From Coriobacteriia bacterium (GTDB taxonomy: Bacteria; Actinomycetota; Coriobacteriia; Anaerosomatales; Anaerosomataceae): a stretch of 64,000 nt of DNA. Made by a program: the position numbers and the translations under genes. Each line of letters starts with the position of its first letter. Within the stretch, counting starts at the first letter, position 1. The notes beneath the pieces were generated by a model, which was given only the letters and a program-made list of their open reading frames with translations, searched no databases and had not been told where the DNA came from. The stretch spans positions 62,001 through 126,000 of the forward strand of contig JAUSBK010000008.1 in assembly GCA_030652115.1 (NCBI GenBank), in the 5' to 3' direction. This document shows, in pieces, positions 19,847 through 29,400 of this stretch.

Positions 19847-20482
19847 ATGCCTTATCGTGCGGGGATACCCGAGACGACCATCCAGCGTCTGCCGATGTAC
19901 CTGCGATGTCTCCTTGACGCGCAGAGCCAGCGGTTGCCGCTGGTGAATTCGGCGGTTCTCGCGGAGATGTGCGGGACGAACGCGGCGCAGATCCGCAAGG
20001 ACTTCTCGTACCTCGGGGAGTTGGGGACGCGCGGCATCGGTTACGACGTGGATGCTCTCATCGTGTACATCTCGAGAGTCCTCGGCATCGACGAGTTGCG
20101 GCGGGTCGTCCTTGTCGGCTACGGACGTTTCGGAAGCGCGCTGCTGGGATACCCTGGCTTCACCGAGCGCGGGTTTGAGATCGTTGCCGTGCTCGACGCC
20201 GACCCGGCGAAGATCGGCACGTTGGCCGGAGACGTGGCGATCTCCGATGTGGCCGACCTTGAAGACGTGGTCGTCGCCACCGGCGCGGAGATCGCCGTTC
20301 TCGCAACTCCGGCCCCGGCAACGCAGGCGCTCGCCGACCGGCTCGTGCGGGCCGGGATCCGCGGCGTCTTGAACCTTGCACCGGTGCGCCTCACGGTGCC
20401 CGACGACGTATCGGTTCGCCACGTCTGCCTCTCGACGGAACTGCAGGTGCTGTCGTTCCATCTGGCACAGAAGGCGCTGTAG
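19847..20482 (+). CDS. rex: Redox-sensing transcriptional repressor Rex
   Basis: NADH-sensing repressor of 211 residues. The N-terminal winged helix (RLPMYLRCLLDAQ, then AAQIRKDFSYLGELGTRGIGY) is the Rex DNA-binding domain. The Rossmann domain has an intact Gly91-Tyr-Gly93-Arg-Phe-Gly96 motif and the ribose-binding Asp in VAVLDADP. AGIRGVLNLAPVRL and the C-terminal domain-swap helix are present. In the family, a high NADH/NAD ratio releases Rex from TGTG-n8-CACA type operators upstream of respiratory and fermentative genes. A matching palindrome lies at 22505-22520, before the first cytochrome gene. A divergent homologue without the glycine motif is found at 38593. ATG 19847 follows a GGGGG stretch. 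Confidence 0.95.
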   Translation: MPYRAGIPETTIQRLPMYLRCLLDAQSQRLPLVNSAVLAEMCGTNAAQIRKDFSYLGELGTRGIGYDVDALIVYISRVLGIDELRRVVLVGYGRFGSALLGYPGFTERGFEIVAVLDADPAKIGTLAGDVAISDVADLEDVVVATGAEIAVLATPAPATQALADRLVRAGIRGVLNLAPVRLTVPDDVSVRHVCLSTELQVLSFHLAQKAL

Positions 20483-20517
20483 TCCGAGAGCCCGATCTGC
20501 GGGGATTGGAGTCATGG

Positions 20518-21252
20518 GTGGCACGAGCACGACGCGAGGCTGATTCCGACACATCGGCTGCGGTGACTGACGCATCCCCGGCCGATTCCGTTGGAACCGA
20601 CGAGCCGGTCGAAGCCGCGGGCGAACTGATCCCGGGCTGGCTGGCGCTGCTCGTTCTCGTCTTGCTGCTTGCGGTCGCCGGACTCGGCGGCTATCTGATC
20701 CGTGGCGCCATGACCGACGAGACGATCGACACGCCGACCGAGCTCACCGTTCAGGAGAAGGAGCTGCAGGCCGAGAGCAATCCTGACGACCCGGAGGCGC
20801 TGCTGGCGCTCGGCTATGCCTACCAGCAGGAAGGGCGTCATGAGGAGGCGCTCGACCTCTACGAACAGGCGCTCGAACTCGACCCCGTCAACACCGGCGC
20901 CCTCTACAACAAGGGTGTTGTGCTCGGTTTGCTCGGCCGGGACAAGGATGCCGAAGTTGCGTACTGGGATGTCATGGAGGTGGCGCCGGACCACGCGCTA
21001 GCCGCCAAGGCGCTCGGCCAGTACTACGTGGATAAGAAGCAGTACAAGTCGGCGCTCATCGCGCTTGAGCCTGTGATCGCGGCCCAGCCGCAGTACGCGG
21101 ACCTGCAGTATCTGGCGGGCTACTCGTGCGAGCAGCTCAACATCGACAACACCGCGATCGAGTACTACCGAGGTGCGCTCACCTACAATCCCGACTACCA
21201 GGAGGCCAAGGACGGGCTCGACCGCCTTGGCGCGACGGAGCAGCCGCAATGA
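20518..21252 (+). CDS. Membrane-anchored TPR protein
   Basis: A 244-residue protein with an acidic N terminus, one membrane segment at about residues 39-62 (WLALLVLVLLLAVAGLGGYLI) and three or four tetratricopeptide repeats outside (LLALGYAYQQEGRHEEALDL, ALYNKGVVLGLLGRDKDAEV and on). Start: GTG 20518, with GGAG at 20508-20511; a TTG at 20506 is also in frame but lies within the ribosome-binding site. TPR proteins of this kind often act as scaffolds in cytochrome assembly (compare the TPR part of CcmI/NrfG), and the downstream cytochrome genes make that a reasonable inference here. It overlaps the following NHL gene (ATGA). Confidence 0.75.
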   Translation: MARARREADSDTSAAVTDASPADSVGTDEPVEAAGELIPGWLALLVLVLLLAVAGLGGYLIRGAMTDETIDTPTELTVQEKELQAESNPDDPEALLALGYAYQQEGRHEEALDLYEQALELDPVNTGALYNKGVVLGLLGRDKDAEVAYWDVMEVAPDHALAAKALGQYYVDKKQYKSALIALEPVIAAQPQYADLQYLAGYSCEQLNIDNTAIEYYRGALTYNPDYQEAKDGLDRLGATEQPQ

Positions 21253-22499
21253 CAGCACCATCTCTCGACGACATGCTCGCCTCGCTTCCGGAAGGCGAGG
21301 ACGCCGGATCGCCGTCCGACTTCCTCGCATCGGCCGAGGCCCCCGAGGGAGTCGCGCCCGCGATCGAGGAGGGCTGGGAGGACGCGGATCCCGGCACCGG
21401 CGATGAAGCGTCCGCCGACGACGGAGGGCCGGTCCGCCGCCGGGGCTTTGCGCTGACGCCCCGGCGTGCGTTCGGTCTCCTCGCGATCGTGCTCGCGCTC
21501 ATCCTCGCTGGCCTGGTCGCGTACCTCTTCTGGTTCGTTGGGCGTCCCGAGTCACTGGTGGATCTCCCCGCGGTCCAGGGCGTGGAGCCCGTCTGGCAGG
21601 TCTTCGGTCCCGGTGAGGGGGATGTCCCTCTGTTCGACCGCCCGATGGGCGTGGCGGTGGGCGAGGGTGACCGGATCTACGTGACCGACAGCGGCAACAA
21701 CCGCGTCTGCATGTTCGACGCGAGTGGGCGGTACCTCGGGCAGTTCGGGTCGCTCGGGATCGCAAAGCCCGCCGCAGGCTACGAGGCCACCTACGTGGCC
21801 GGGTCGCTCAACTACCCGGTAGGCATCGACGCCGATGACGACGGGAACGTCTACGTCGCGAGCTTCTACAACGACTCCATCGAGGTCTTCGACGCCGAAG
21901 GCAACCCGCTGCGCCGCTTCCCGGATCCCGCCTCTTCGGTAGGCAGGGGCAGTTCCGGCTACGGCGGGACCGGCATCGCCGTCACCGACGTGGCCGTGAG
22001 CGGTGATCGCGTCTACGCTCTCGACGCGTACCAGGTGTTCGTGTTCACCACGGAAGGTGAGTACGTCGGGCAGTGGAGCAAGCCCGGCACGAGCCCGGGC
22101 GATCTGGACCATCCGAACGGCATCGCGGTGAGCGATGACGGGCAGGCGATCTACGTCTCGGACTCGAATCACAGTCGTGTCACGGCGTTTTCGAGCGACG
22201 GTGACGTGCTGTGGCAGGTGGGCGACATCTCCGGAGGCATCTCTGACCGGGAGTCCGGTGCGTTTGAACTGCCGCGCGGTCTCGCGGTCATGTCCGACGG
22301 TTCGGTGCTCGTGACAGACGCCTTCGCATTCTCGCTTGTCCGGATCAGTGCCGAGGGCGACGTGGTCGCCACGTACGGTGAGCGGGGAGTGGATCCCGGG
22401 CAGTTCAACTTCGCCAATGATGTCGAATCATTCCGAAGTTTCGTCGTAGTTGCCGATAAAGAGAATGGACGCATTCAGGTGGTGCGTCTGGTGAACTAG
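21249..22499 (+). CDS. NHL-repeat beta-propeller protein, single membrane anchor
   Basis: A 416-residue protein. Residues 1-70 are acidic and disordered, residues 74-97 form one membrane helix, and the rest is an extracytoplasmic propeller of about six NHL repeats (MGVAVGEGDRIYVTDSGNNR, VGIDADDDGNVYVASFYND, NGIAVSDDGQAIYVSDSNHS, RGLAVMSDGSVLVTDAFAF). NHL propellers are binding platforms, or sometimes lyases (peptidyl-alpha-hydroxyglycine lyase); no catalytic signature was recognised. The start ATG 21249 overlaps the TPR gene stop. A second, smaller NHL protein flanks the two cytochrome genes on the other side (25351), so the propellers probably serve the cytochromes. Confidence 0.8.
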   Translation: MTAPSLDDMLASLPEGEDAGSPSDFLASAEAPEGVAPAIEEGWEDADPGTGDEASADDGGPVRRRGFALTPRRAFGLLAIVLALILAGLVAYLFWFVGRPESLVDLPAVQGVEPVWQVFGPGEGDVPLFDRPMGVAVGEGDRIYVTDSGNNRVCMFDASGRYLGQFGSLGIAKPAAGYEATYVAGSLNYPVGIDADDDGNVYVASFYNDSIEVFDAEGNPLRRFPDPASSVGRGSSGYGGTGIAVTDVAVSGDRVYALDAYQVFVFTTEGEYVGQWSKPGTSPGDLDHPNGIAVSDDGQAIYVSDSNHSRVTAFSSDGDVLWQVGDISGGISDRESGAFELPRGLAVMSDGSVLVTDAFAFSLVRISAEGDVVATYGERGVDPGQFNFANDVESFRSFVVVADKENGRIQVVRLVN

Positions 22500-22504
22500 G
22501 CTGG

Positions 22505-22520
22505 TGTGTCCAGGGACACA
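22505..22520. promoter_or_regulatory. Candidate Rex operator
   Basis: TGTGTCCAGGGACACA is a perfect 7+2+7 palindrome with the TGTG-n8-CACA layout known for Rex operators, although the inner bases differ from the usual AAC/GTT. It covers the expected -35 position of the promoter whose -10 box (TATCAT) is at 22529-22534 with a 17 bp spacer, so a bound repressor would block transcription of the cytochrome genes. Rex itself is encoded 2 kb upstream. Binding is inferred. Confidence 0.5.
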
Positions 22521-22528
22521 TCGTCTGG

Positions 22529-22534
22529 TATCAT
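22529..22534 (+). promoter_or_regulatory. -10 box upstream of 7-heme cytochrome gene
   Basis: TATCAT in an AT-richer stretch, 43 bp before the GTG start at 22577. The -35 position at 17 bp falls inside the palindrome at 22505-22520. Confidence 0.45.
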
Positions 22535-22576
22535 CAATCGTGTCTGCGTTCGTTCATCGTTCACGGGGGTTTCAGC

Positions 22577-23680
22577 GTGCCGTTCAGGCGGGGGCTGTTC
22601 ATAACATGCGTGCTCGTCGCGGTCGTCGCGATCACGGCCCCAGCATTCGCCTATGACGAGGTCACCAGTGGCAAGAGCTGCATCGAGTGCCACGGCGTAG
22701 CTAACCCCGCATCAGGCAACGAGTCCTTCGGCCCGCATAGCGGGTACCTCACCACCACCAACAAGTGCGCCGCCTGTCACACCGTGCACAACGCACCGGC
22801 GGGCGGCATCCTGCTCCTGCCGGCGGCGACCATCAAGGGAACGTGCGAGACCTGCCACGATGGGACTGCAGGCGGCGGGGTGTACGGGGTCCTCGCCGCG
22901 CGGGTTCCGGCCGTGACCGTTGCTGCCGCGCACGACATAGACCAGACCAACCTCGTGCCGGGCGGTGGGTCGGACGGGGGTTCGGCAACGCCCACCTTCT
23001 CGGGCGCCAGTGGCAACCTTACCTGCACCGACTGCCACGCACCGCACAGCGCGAGCGTGGTCGACCCGTTCACCGGCGATCGGGCGCGATCCTCGGCGTA
23101 CATGGCACTCGGCCCGACGGTGGTCTCTTCGCGCCTGCTCAAGCAGCGTCCCACTTCGATACCTGTCGCTGCGGCCAACGTCACCAAGTACGGCTCGGAC
23201 TGGTGCGGCGCATGTCACGTGGGCAGGCTCTCCGGCTCAGGGATGCCGAACAACCATCCGGTCGAGTCCACGGTGAACCCGCCGGACAGCGGTTTGGCCG
23301 ATCTCTTCTACTACGAGCGCATCGCGCGTGTCACCGGCGTGGGCGTAGGTACGACTGAGATCGCGACACTCGGCAAGAACAACGGCGGCTACGTGATGCC
23401 CGATCCGCGCACTGCGCATCAGAACGGTCATGACCCGATCTGTCAGCAGTGTCACGAGGACGCTCGCAGCGTCGGCAACGACACGGTCAACTTCCCGCAG
23501 CGCCTCGACACCAGTCCCTCGGAGGCATTCACGCTTACAGCGGTGGACGGTCTCACGACGACCGACAACCCGCGCTTCCAGACGTTCCCGCACGAGTCGC
23601 GGATCGCGAGCTTCCTGGTCGAGGACGGCACGACCGACGGTTTCTGCCTGAACTGCCATAGCCTGGCAATGCTTCCATAG
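22577..23680 (+). CDS. Secreted heptaheme c-type cytochrome
   Basis: A 367-residue exported protein with a clear signal peptide (about residues 1-25, ending APAFA). Seven CxxCH heme-binding motifs are present: CIECH, CAACH, CETCH, CTDCH, CGACH, CQQCH and CLNCH. CTDCHAPHSA resembles the doubled CXXCH family, in which a second His or PH follows the motif. No membrane anchor is seen after the signal peptide, so the protein should be free outside the membrane or bound to a partner. GTG 22577 follows GGGGGT at 22565-22570. No catalytic family (nitrite or sulfite reductase) was recognised; an electron carrier is the simplest reading. Confidence 0.88.
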   Translation: MPFRRGLFITCVLVAVVAITAPAFAYDEVTSGKSCIECHGVANPASGNESFGPHSGYLTTTNKCAACHTVHNAPAGGILLLPAATIKGTCETCHDGTAGGGVYGVLAARVPAVTVAAAHDIDQTNLVPGGGSDGGSATPTFSGASGNLTCTDCHAPHSASVVDPFTGDRARSSAYMALGPTVVSSRLLKQRPTSIPVAAANVTKYGSDWCGACHVGRLSGSGMPNNHPVESTVNPPDSGLADLFYYERIARVTGVGVGTTEIATLGKNNGGYVMPDPRTAHQNGHDPICQQCHEDARSVGNDTVNFPQRLDTSPSEAFTLTAVDGLTTTDNPRFQTFPHESRIASFLVEDGTTDGFCLNCHSLAMLP

Positions 23681-23873
23681 CGTGATGACCAACTGACAAA
23701 GGGGACCTGCAGGCCCATGCGCCCATCGATGCTCTCAGGCCACGTTGAGGGGCATGGCGCATGTGCCGATACACTCTGTGGAGCGTGTCGGCTGGATGTT
23801 AGACTGAACGTGAAGCGGGGGTCGGTCGCGGTTGCGCGGTTCGGCGCCCTGCTCGTGCGGGCGGGGAGGTTCA
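23681..23873. other. Intergenic region with possible promoter
   Basis: These 193 bp between two cytochrome genes contain no gene that I can support. TAGACT at 23800-23805, preceded by ATGT, is a candidate -10 box about 70 bp before the next start. Short frames across the region have no recognisable similarity. Confidence 0.4.
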
Positions 23874-25349
23874 TTGAGCGACCCTGAGGTGGACACAGGG
23901 CCCGTCACTCCAGGGGGTGACGAGCAGACCGGTGCGACGAATCGCCGCGGTCGCGGCGTGTTTGCAGCCGTCCTGTTGCTCCTACTCGTGCTCTGCGCCG
24001 TCACCACAATCACTCAGACGTACATGTCGGCCGGCAGCGATCAGGTCATCCGGAGCGTCACGGAGAACCTCGAGTGCCTGCAGTGCCATACCGAGCTCAT
24101 CCCCGAGCTTTCGATGGACGTCGTCCACAATCCCTTCGAGAAGGAGCGCTGCACGACCTGCCACACACCGCATGGCGAGATCGAGACCACGACCGTCATC
24201 GCGGGCATCACGCAGGTTTGGAATCGTACGCGCACGCTGGTGGAATGGCTGCCGCTCAAAATCGTGCTCGACGTCTTTGGCGGCGGGGACGAGGGGGTCG
24301 CCGAAGATGCCGGCGGGGACGTGAAGAGCGTCACCGAAAAGCAGGTCAAGGGCAAGGAGTCGGAGCTCGTGATGGCCGGCGACGAGCTATGCTGGATGTG
24401 CCACGGCAATATGGGCCCGCAGGCCAACGCCGAGTACACGCATGCGCCGTTCGTGAACGGCAACTGCATCGACTGCCACGACCCTCACGCCTCGAACATC
24501 AAAGACATGCTGACTGTAGAGGTCGAGGACCTGTGCATCAGGTGCCATCCGATCGGCAGGGAGATCAATCGCGCGCAGGCGCACGCGCCGGTCGCGGGTC
24601 TGCATTGCACCAACTGCCACGACCCGCACGGGTCGGCGTACAAGGGCATCCTCGTCGACAATCAGCGTGACCTCTGTTTCACCTGCCACCCCTCGGTGGC
24701 CATGCTCTCCAACCTATCTGTCCAGCATGGTCCGTACCTGAACGACGCGTGCACCGACTGCCACGAGCCCCACGGTTCGGATTACATGCCGCTGCTGCGC
24801 AAGAGCCAGCCGGCGCTGTGCTACATGTGTCATCCGGCCATCCAGAACGACTTCCTCAAGGCGAGCCACCACCCCGTGGGCACGATCTCGCTCAACTGCA
24901 CCGGGTGTCACGACGCGCACGCCACCAACTACGACGGCTTGCTGTACGACGACGACAACGGCATCTGTTACGACTGCCACGCCAAGCCGATCCAGGTCAC
25001 GTACGACAAGTCCGCACACAAGGAGACGCCCTGCTGGGGCTGCCACACTCCGCACGGCTCCAACTACGGTCCGCTGCTCAAAGGCCCGCAACCCGAGGTC
25101 TGCTTCGACTGTCACCCGCGGTCGAACTACGACGACACAGCAGGCGGATACGGAAACCACCCGGTGCGGCCGGTCTACTACGACGTCAATGCCAGAACGG
25201 CGCTCACATGCACCACGACATGTCACGACCCGCACGGCTCGGCCATGGGGTACAGCCGCCTGCTCCGACACTACGAAGCGGGCATGGACGGCAACTGCCT
25301 CATCTGCCATGCGGTCGTCCCAGGGCAGGTCGTTGGCGTTGACTTCTAA
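23874..25349 (+). CDS. Membrane-anchored multiheme cytochrome, 14 CxxCH plus one CX3CH
   Basis: A 491-residue protein with about 28 cytosolic residues, one membrane helix (VFAAVLLLLLVLCAVTTIT) and a long extracytoplasmic heme domain. Fourteen CxxCH motifs run from CLQCH to CLICH. One more site, CTTTCHDPHGS at 25209-25226, is CX3CH and sits exactly where a heme motif is expected. Most motifs are followed by DPH, EPH or TPH, the doubled-CXXCH pattern in which the extra His ligates a neighbouring heme. The N-terminal anchor resembles quinol-oxidising NapC/NrfH-type proteins in layout only. I use TTG 23874, with GGAGG at 23865-23869 (short spacer); GTG 23889 is an alternative. It may take electrons from menaquinol and pass them to the secreted cytochromes. 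Confidence 0.85.
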   Translation: MSDPEVDTGPVTPGGDEQTGATNRRGRGVFAAVLLLLLVLCAVTTITQTYMSAGSDQVIRSVTENLECLQCHTELIPELSMDVVHNPFEKERCTTCHTPHGEIETTTVIAGITQVWNRTRTLVEWLPLKIVLDVFGGGDEGVAEDAGGDVKSVTEKQVKGKESELVMAGDELCWMCHGNMGPQANAEYTHAPFVNGNCIDCHDPHASNIKDMLTVEVEDLCIRCHPIGREINRAQAHAPVAGLHCTNCHDPHGSAYKGILVDNQRDLCFTCHPSVAMLSNLSVQHGPYLNDACTDCHEPHGSDYMPLLRKSQPALCYMCHPAIQNDFLKASHHPVGTISLNCTGCHDAHATNYDGLLYDDDNGICYDCHAKPIQVTYDKSAHKETPCWGCHTPHGSNYGPLLKGPQPEVCFDCHPRSNYDDTAGGYGNHPVRPVYYDVNARTALTCTTTCHDPHGSAMGYSRLLRHYEAGMDGNCLICHAVVPGQVVGVDF

Positions 25350-25350
25350 T

Positions 25351-26346
25351 ATGCCGGACGACATCGCAGTGAAGACCGAGCCCGAACTGCTTTCCCGCCG
25401 ATGGCTCCCGAAGATCCTGATCGCCGCCGGGGTCCTTCTGCTGCTGGCGGCCGCGATCATGGTAGGGGTGTCGCTGGCCGAGGATCCGTTCGCGGATCTT
25501 CCCGACGACCCGGCGGTCACTGTGAACCTTGCCGGTACGCTGCCGGCCGAGGGGGCGGCGCCGCTCGAGAACCCGGTCGGCATCGTGATGAGCCGTAATC
25601 GCATCTTCGTCGCCGATTCCGGCGCGGGCGTGATCCGGGTCTTCGACCGGTACGGTCGCGACAAAGGCAGCATCGTGCTTCCCGCAATCGATGGCGCGGA
25701 CAGCCGGCCCTCGGCGATCGCGCTCGCGGACAACGGCCGCATCGCGGTGGTCGACAGCGGTTTGGGTCAGGTCGTCGTGATCGCCGCCAAACCTGCCGAG
25801 GAGGCGGACGTGCTGTTCGCGCTAGGCGATGCCACGGAAGGAACCGCTCCCGTGCGGCCGGTCGCCGTGGCGTACGCGGATGATGAGTACTACGTCCTTG
25901 GAAGCGCGGAGACCAAGATCCGCGTCTACGACAGCACGGGCGAGCCGGTGCGTGAGGTCGACGTGCAGGCAGATCCTGCGGTCGAGTACCCGGGCGGTCT
26001 ACTGGCAACTGATGGGACGATCCTTCTCAGCGATACCAAGAGCGGTCGCGTCGCGGTGTTCGATGCCGAGACAGGAGAGGCCGTCGGTGCATGGCCCGAC
26101 ACGTACACGGTGCCGCGGGGGCTCACGCAGGTTGACGACGGGTTCGCCATCGCCGACGTACTCGGCCAGGCAGTGTATGTGTGCGACGCTGAGGGCGTCC
26201 AGACGCATGTAGTGAACGGCGAGACCCTTCCGGACGCAAGACTGGCGCTACCCGAGGGCGTCACATGGGACGCAGCCAAGTCGAGGCTCTACGTGACCGA
26301 CTCGGCGGCGGGCGTCGTGAACGTGTTCAACGTACGCGTTGAGTGA
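25351..26346 (+). CDS. NHL-repeat beta-propeller protein, single membrane anchor
   Basis: A 331-residue protein that starts one base after the cytochrome stop. One membrane helix lies at about residues 18-43 (ILIAAGVLLLLAAAIMVGVS), followed by a propeller of NHL-like repeats (VGIVMSRNRIFVADSGAGV, SAIALADNGRIAVVDSGLG, GGLLATDGTILLSDTKSGR, EGVTWDAAKSRLYVTDSAA). It resembles the protein at 21249 in architecture but is shorter and lacks the long acidic N terminus. It probably forms an operon with the preceding membrane-anchored cytochrome and sits beside it on the outer face of the membrane. Function unknown; scaffold or partner-binding role inferred. Confidence 0.78.
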   Translation: MPDDIAVKTEPELLSRRWLPKILIAAGVLLLLAAAIMVGVSLAEDPFADLPDDPAVTVNLAGTLPAEGAAPLENPVGIVMSRNRIFVADSGAGVIRVFDRYGRDKGSIVLPAIDGADSRPSAIALADNGRIAVVDSGLGQVVVIAAKPAEEADVLFALGDATEGTAPVRPVAVAYADDEYYVLGSAETKIRVYDSTGEPVREVDVQADPAVEYPGGLLATDGTILLSDTKSGRVAVFDAETGEAVGAWPDTYTVPRGLTQVDDGFAIADVLGQAVYVCDAEGVQTHVVNGETLPDARLALPEGVTWDAAKSRLYVTDSAAGVVNVFNVRVE

Positions 26347-26354
26347 GCGCCGGG

Positions 26355-26360
26355 TATATT
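26355..26360 (+). promoter_or_regulatory. -10 box upstream of first 19-heme cytochrome gene
   Basis: TATATT lies 58 bp before the start at 26419 in the 72 bp gap after the NHL gene. No clear -35 box was seen; the expected position falls in the end of the NHL gene. Confidence 0.4.
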
Positions 26361-26418
26361 GAACCTGGATGCATCTGACCAAAGCGGTACATGGTTTGCA
26401 GTTCAAGAGCAAGACTGA

Positions 26419-29400
26419 ATGAAGCTTATGCAGAGGCGGAAATTGAGTACTTCACGCACATACACGACCACCGGTCGTGACATCCGGAACCAGGCGCACC
26501 GTGCCTGGCTGTTGGTGCTCTGCGCGGTCTTCGTCGCGACGCTGTTTGCAGTGCCCTCATCCGCCCTTGCCGCGACCGCGCACGCCGACACCGGTGTGAA
26601 CCCCGACTGCGATGCGTGCCACAAGCCGCATCAGGCGCCAACCGAGCGCAGTCTCCTCGCGGATGTGACCGAGTCCGAGGTGTGCTACGTCTGCCACGGC
26701 GCCACTCCGGGGGGCTCGAAGTGGAACGTCGAGACTTGGTCGGCCAACTCGTTTGCCGCTGGCATGTCGAGCGGTCACACGCTCCAGGACGTCACCGACC
26801 CTGATACGACCATGGATCTCACCAACTCCTGCACCGGCTGTCATGGCGTGCACGGCGACCCGGGCCTGCGGGCGAACCTGCCTGCCAACGAGGAGGTGGC
26901 CGGCGTCACGATCGACCCGGCGGATCCCCGCAGCTGGTGCCTTGCGTGCCACAACGCGGATCACGCGTGGTACGCGGGCTCCGAGACAGCCGGGGTGTTC
27001 ACAGTGGACGCCGGACTGAAGGCGGCATACGAGGCGAAGATCCAGGATCCCGATCGAGGCACGCATCAGTATCCGACGCTCGGGACGTTCCCGGGAAGCA
27101 CGTCGAACGCGACGTACCTGGCGAGTACGCACGCCACAGGGATCGACTCGGGCACGGTCGAGAGCCTCGTTTCTGTGCCCACGGAGACCGTGACGCGCGT
27201 GCAGGGCGACTGCCTATGGTGCCATGCGTCGCATCGCAGCACTGCCACGCACGACGGGTTGCTCGGCGAGTACCGCGCCACGACGCCTGCTGATGCGGCG
27301 GGCGGCGCTACGGCTGGGGAATACGCCCAGGCTTGCTTCGAGTGTCACGGCAACAGCAGCGGTGCGGTCTACCTGCCTGCGGCGACGTACACGGACAGCT
27401 ACTGGCAAACGACCGTGGGCGCGCCGGACATCCACACGCTCGTGACGGACTCGAGCAGCACGCGTTCCGGTCACCGCATCCGTACCACCAGTGCGTACTA
27501 CGCCCCGGACTCGCCGCTGCCCTGCTACGAGTGCCACAACCCGCATGGGTCGAAGAACGGCAACACGCTGATGATCTCCGACGCACTGGGCGGCAACTTG
27601 CAGCCCGATGGTACGGCAGCGCAAGTCCGCCAGTTCTGCTTCAGCTGCCACACCACCGGCGATGCCACGCCTGCTGGCTGGGACAGCGACGCCAACAACA
27701 ATGGCACGCACGATGACGGCGTCTACACCACCACGCTGGCGAACACCGCGGTCGGGGCCACCGCGATCGGCATCAGCCGCACGGCGGCGCCTCCGACGAG
27801 TTATCTGCGCCTCACAACCAGCTCGTACCACCTACAAGCGAGCGCCCTCGACTGTCTCACCTGTCACGCCAGCGCGCATCGGCCGACCGGCGGTGTGTCC
27901 GAGGGCGGACTCGCCTGCTACGGTTGCCACCGCAGCGACACGACGAGCCTCGACTACGAGAAGAACATGGAGTACGACGGCACGAGCAAGACGAGCAACT
28001 ACCATCACGTGATGGGCACGGCGAGCACGTCGGGCGACAGCGCCTTCACGTCTTCGACCTATCCAGCCGCCGGGACCGACGTCTACTGCCTGAGCTGTCA
28101 CGTCGATCACGACCAGTTCAACTCGAGTAAGTCCTCGAGCCTGCGGAGTTCGATCGGCTCCACGCCCTCGGGTGCGACCGCCTCGAGCACCGACTTCAAC
28201 ACCACCTCGGGTGGCGTCTGCCTCGGCTGCCACTACGTGAGCCGAACGAAGGGCGCGGACCAGAAGAGCGACTCAACCTCCGTGACCCCCGCGATCCCGT
28301 TCACTTCGGCGTCCGCGATCGTGGCGGGAGCAGTCTACGACCGTTCGCCGCACCAGTACCAGGTTGCGGGCCGGCTGCGTAATGACGACACCTCGTTCAG
28401 CGGCGACTGTTCGAAGTGCCATAGCGACCGCCTGAGCGGCACGTACTACAAGACCGCGGCCACAGGACCGGAGTTCGGGCTTCACTACGATCCCTCACGA
28501 CGGATCCTCGAGGCGCTCGGGCGCGGGTCGGTTGCCGATCCGTACGCCGAGGAGCGGTTCTGCTACAGCTGCCACGCGCCGACGGGTGCAGGCTTCAAGG
28601 CGACCGCCGGCGCCGACTGGTACGGGACCTCCGGCGTGATGGATGCAGCCTCCGAGAACGTGTACACACAACTGACTGCGTACGCCTCGAAGCACACTAT
28701 GACGCTGTCGAGCTCGGCGCACCGACCGACATCGACCGACGAGGTGACGAGCAATCGGCTTTCGACGGCCGAGCATGTCGAGTGCGCCGATTGCCACAAC
28801 CCGCACGCAGCGGACGATGTCAACCATACGCCGCGGGTCTCCGGCAACAACATCGCCGCAACCTCGCCGATCTACGGCGTCTGGGGTGTACAGCCGCCCG
28901 CTTCGGCGAACTGGGCGGAGCCAACGGTCACGGGTTACACGATTCAGCCCGTTGCGGCCAAGGAGTATCAGGTCTGCCTCAAGTGCCACTCCGGATTCAA
29001 CTCGTCGTATAGCGCGGCGACACGCACGTTCAGCTGGGGCTCAGCCACAGGCTGGACGAACCAGGCGTTCGAGTTCAACACCGCGAATCAGTCGTACCAC
29101 CCGGTGATGGGTGTGGCACGGTATCCGCTGCCGGCCTCGACCCTGCTGGCCCCCTGGAATGTGGCGCCCGGCAATCAGACGATGTACTGCACCGACTGTC
29201 ATATGGACGATGCGGCGACGCCTCTGGCGCAGGGTCCCCATGGGTCGGCGAATGCCTGGATACTGAGGGGCACCTGGAACCCGACGGTCGACACGATCAC
29301 AAGCACAAGTGGCTCGACGACGTTCCTGTGCCGGAAGTGCCACGTGATCACGAACACCCACTCCGCGCACATGACGCTCGGGAGGCATCAGAACAAGCCT

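Noticed and set aside
17329-19848. Long minus-strand open frame (839 codons) opposite the ligase/polymerase gene
   Set aside because: It is a codon-phase shadow of a GC-rich gene: composition is rich in Arg, His, Asp and Glu with no hydrophobic core, and the plus strand encodes a clear membrane protein with Wzy_C and TPR motifs.
26326-26345. TCAACG-TACG-CGTTGA palindrome at the end of the second NHL gene as an operator
   Set aside because: It lies in coding sequence, does not match the Rex pattern and is short; chance is the simpler reading.
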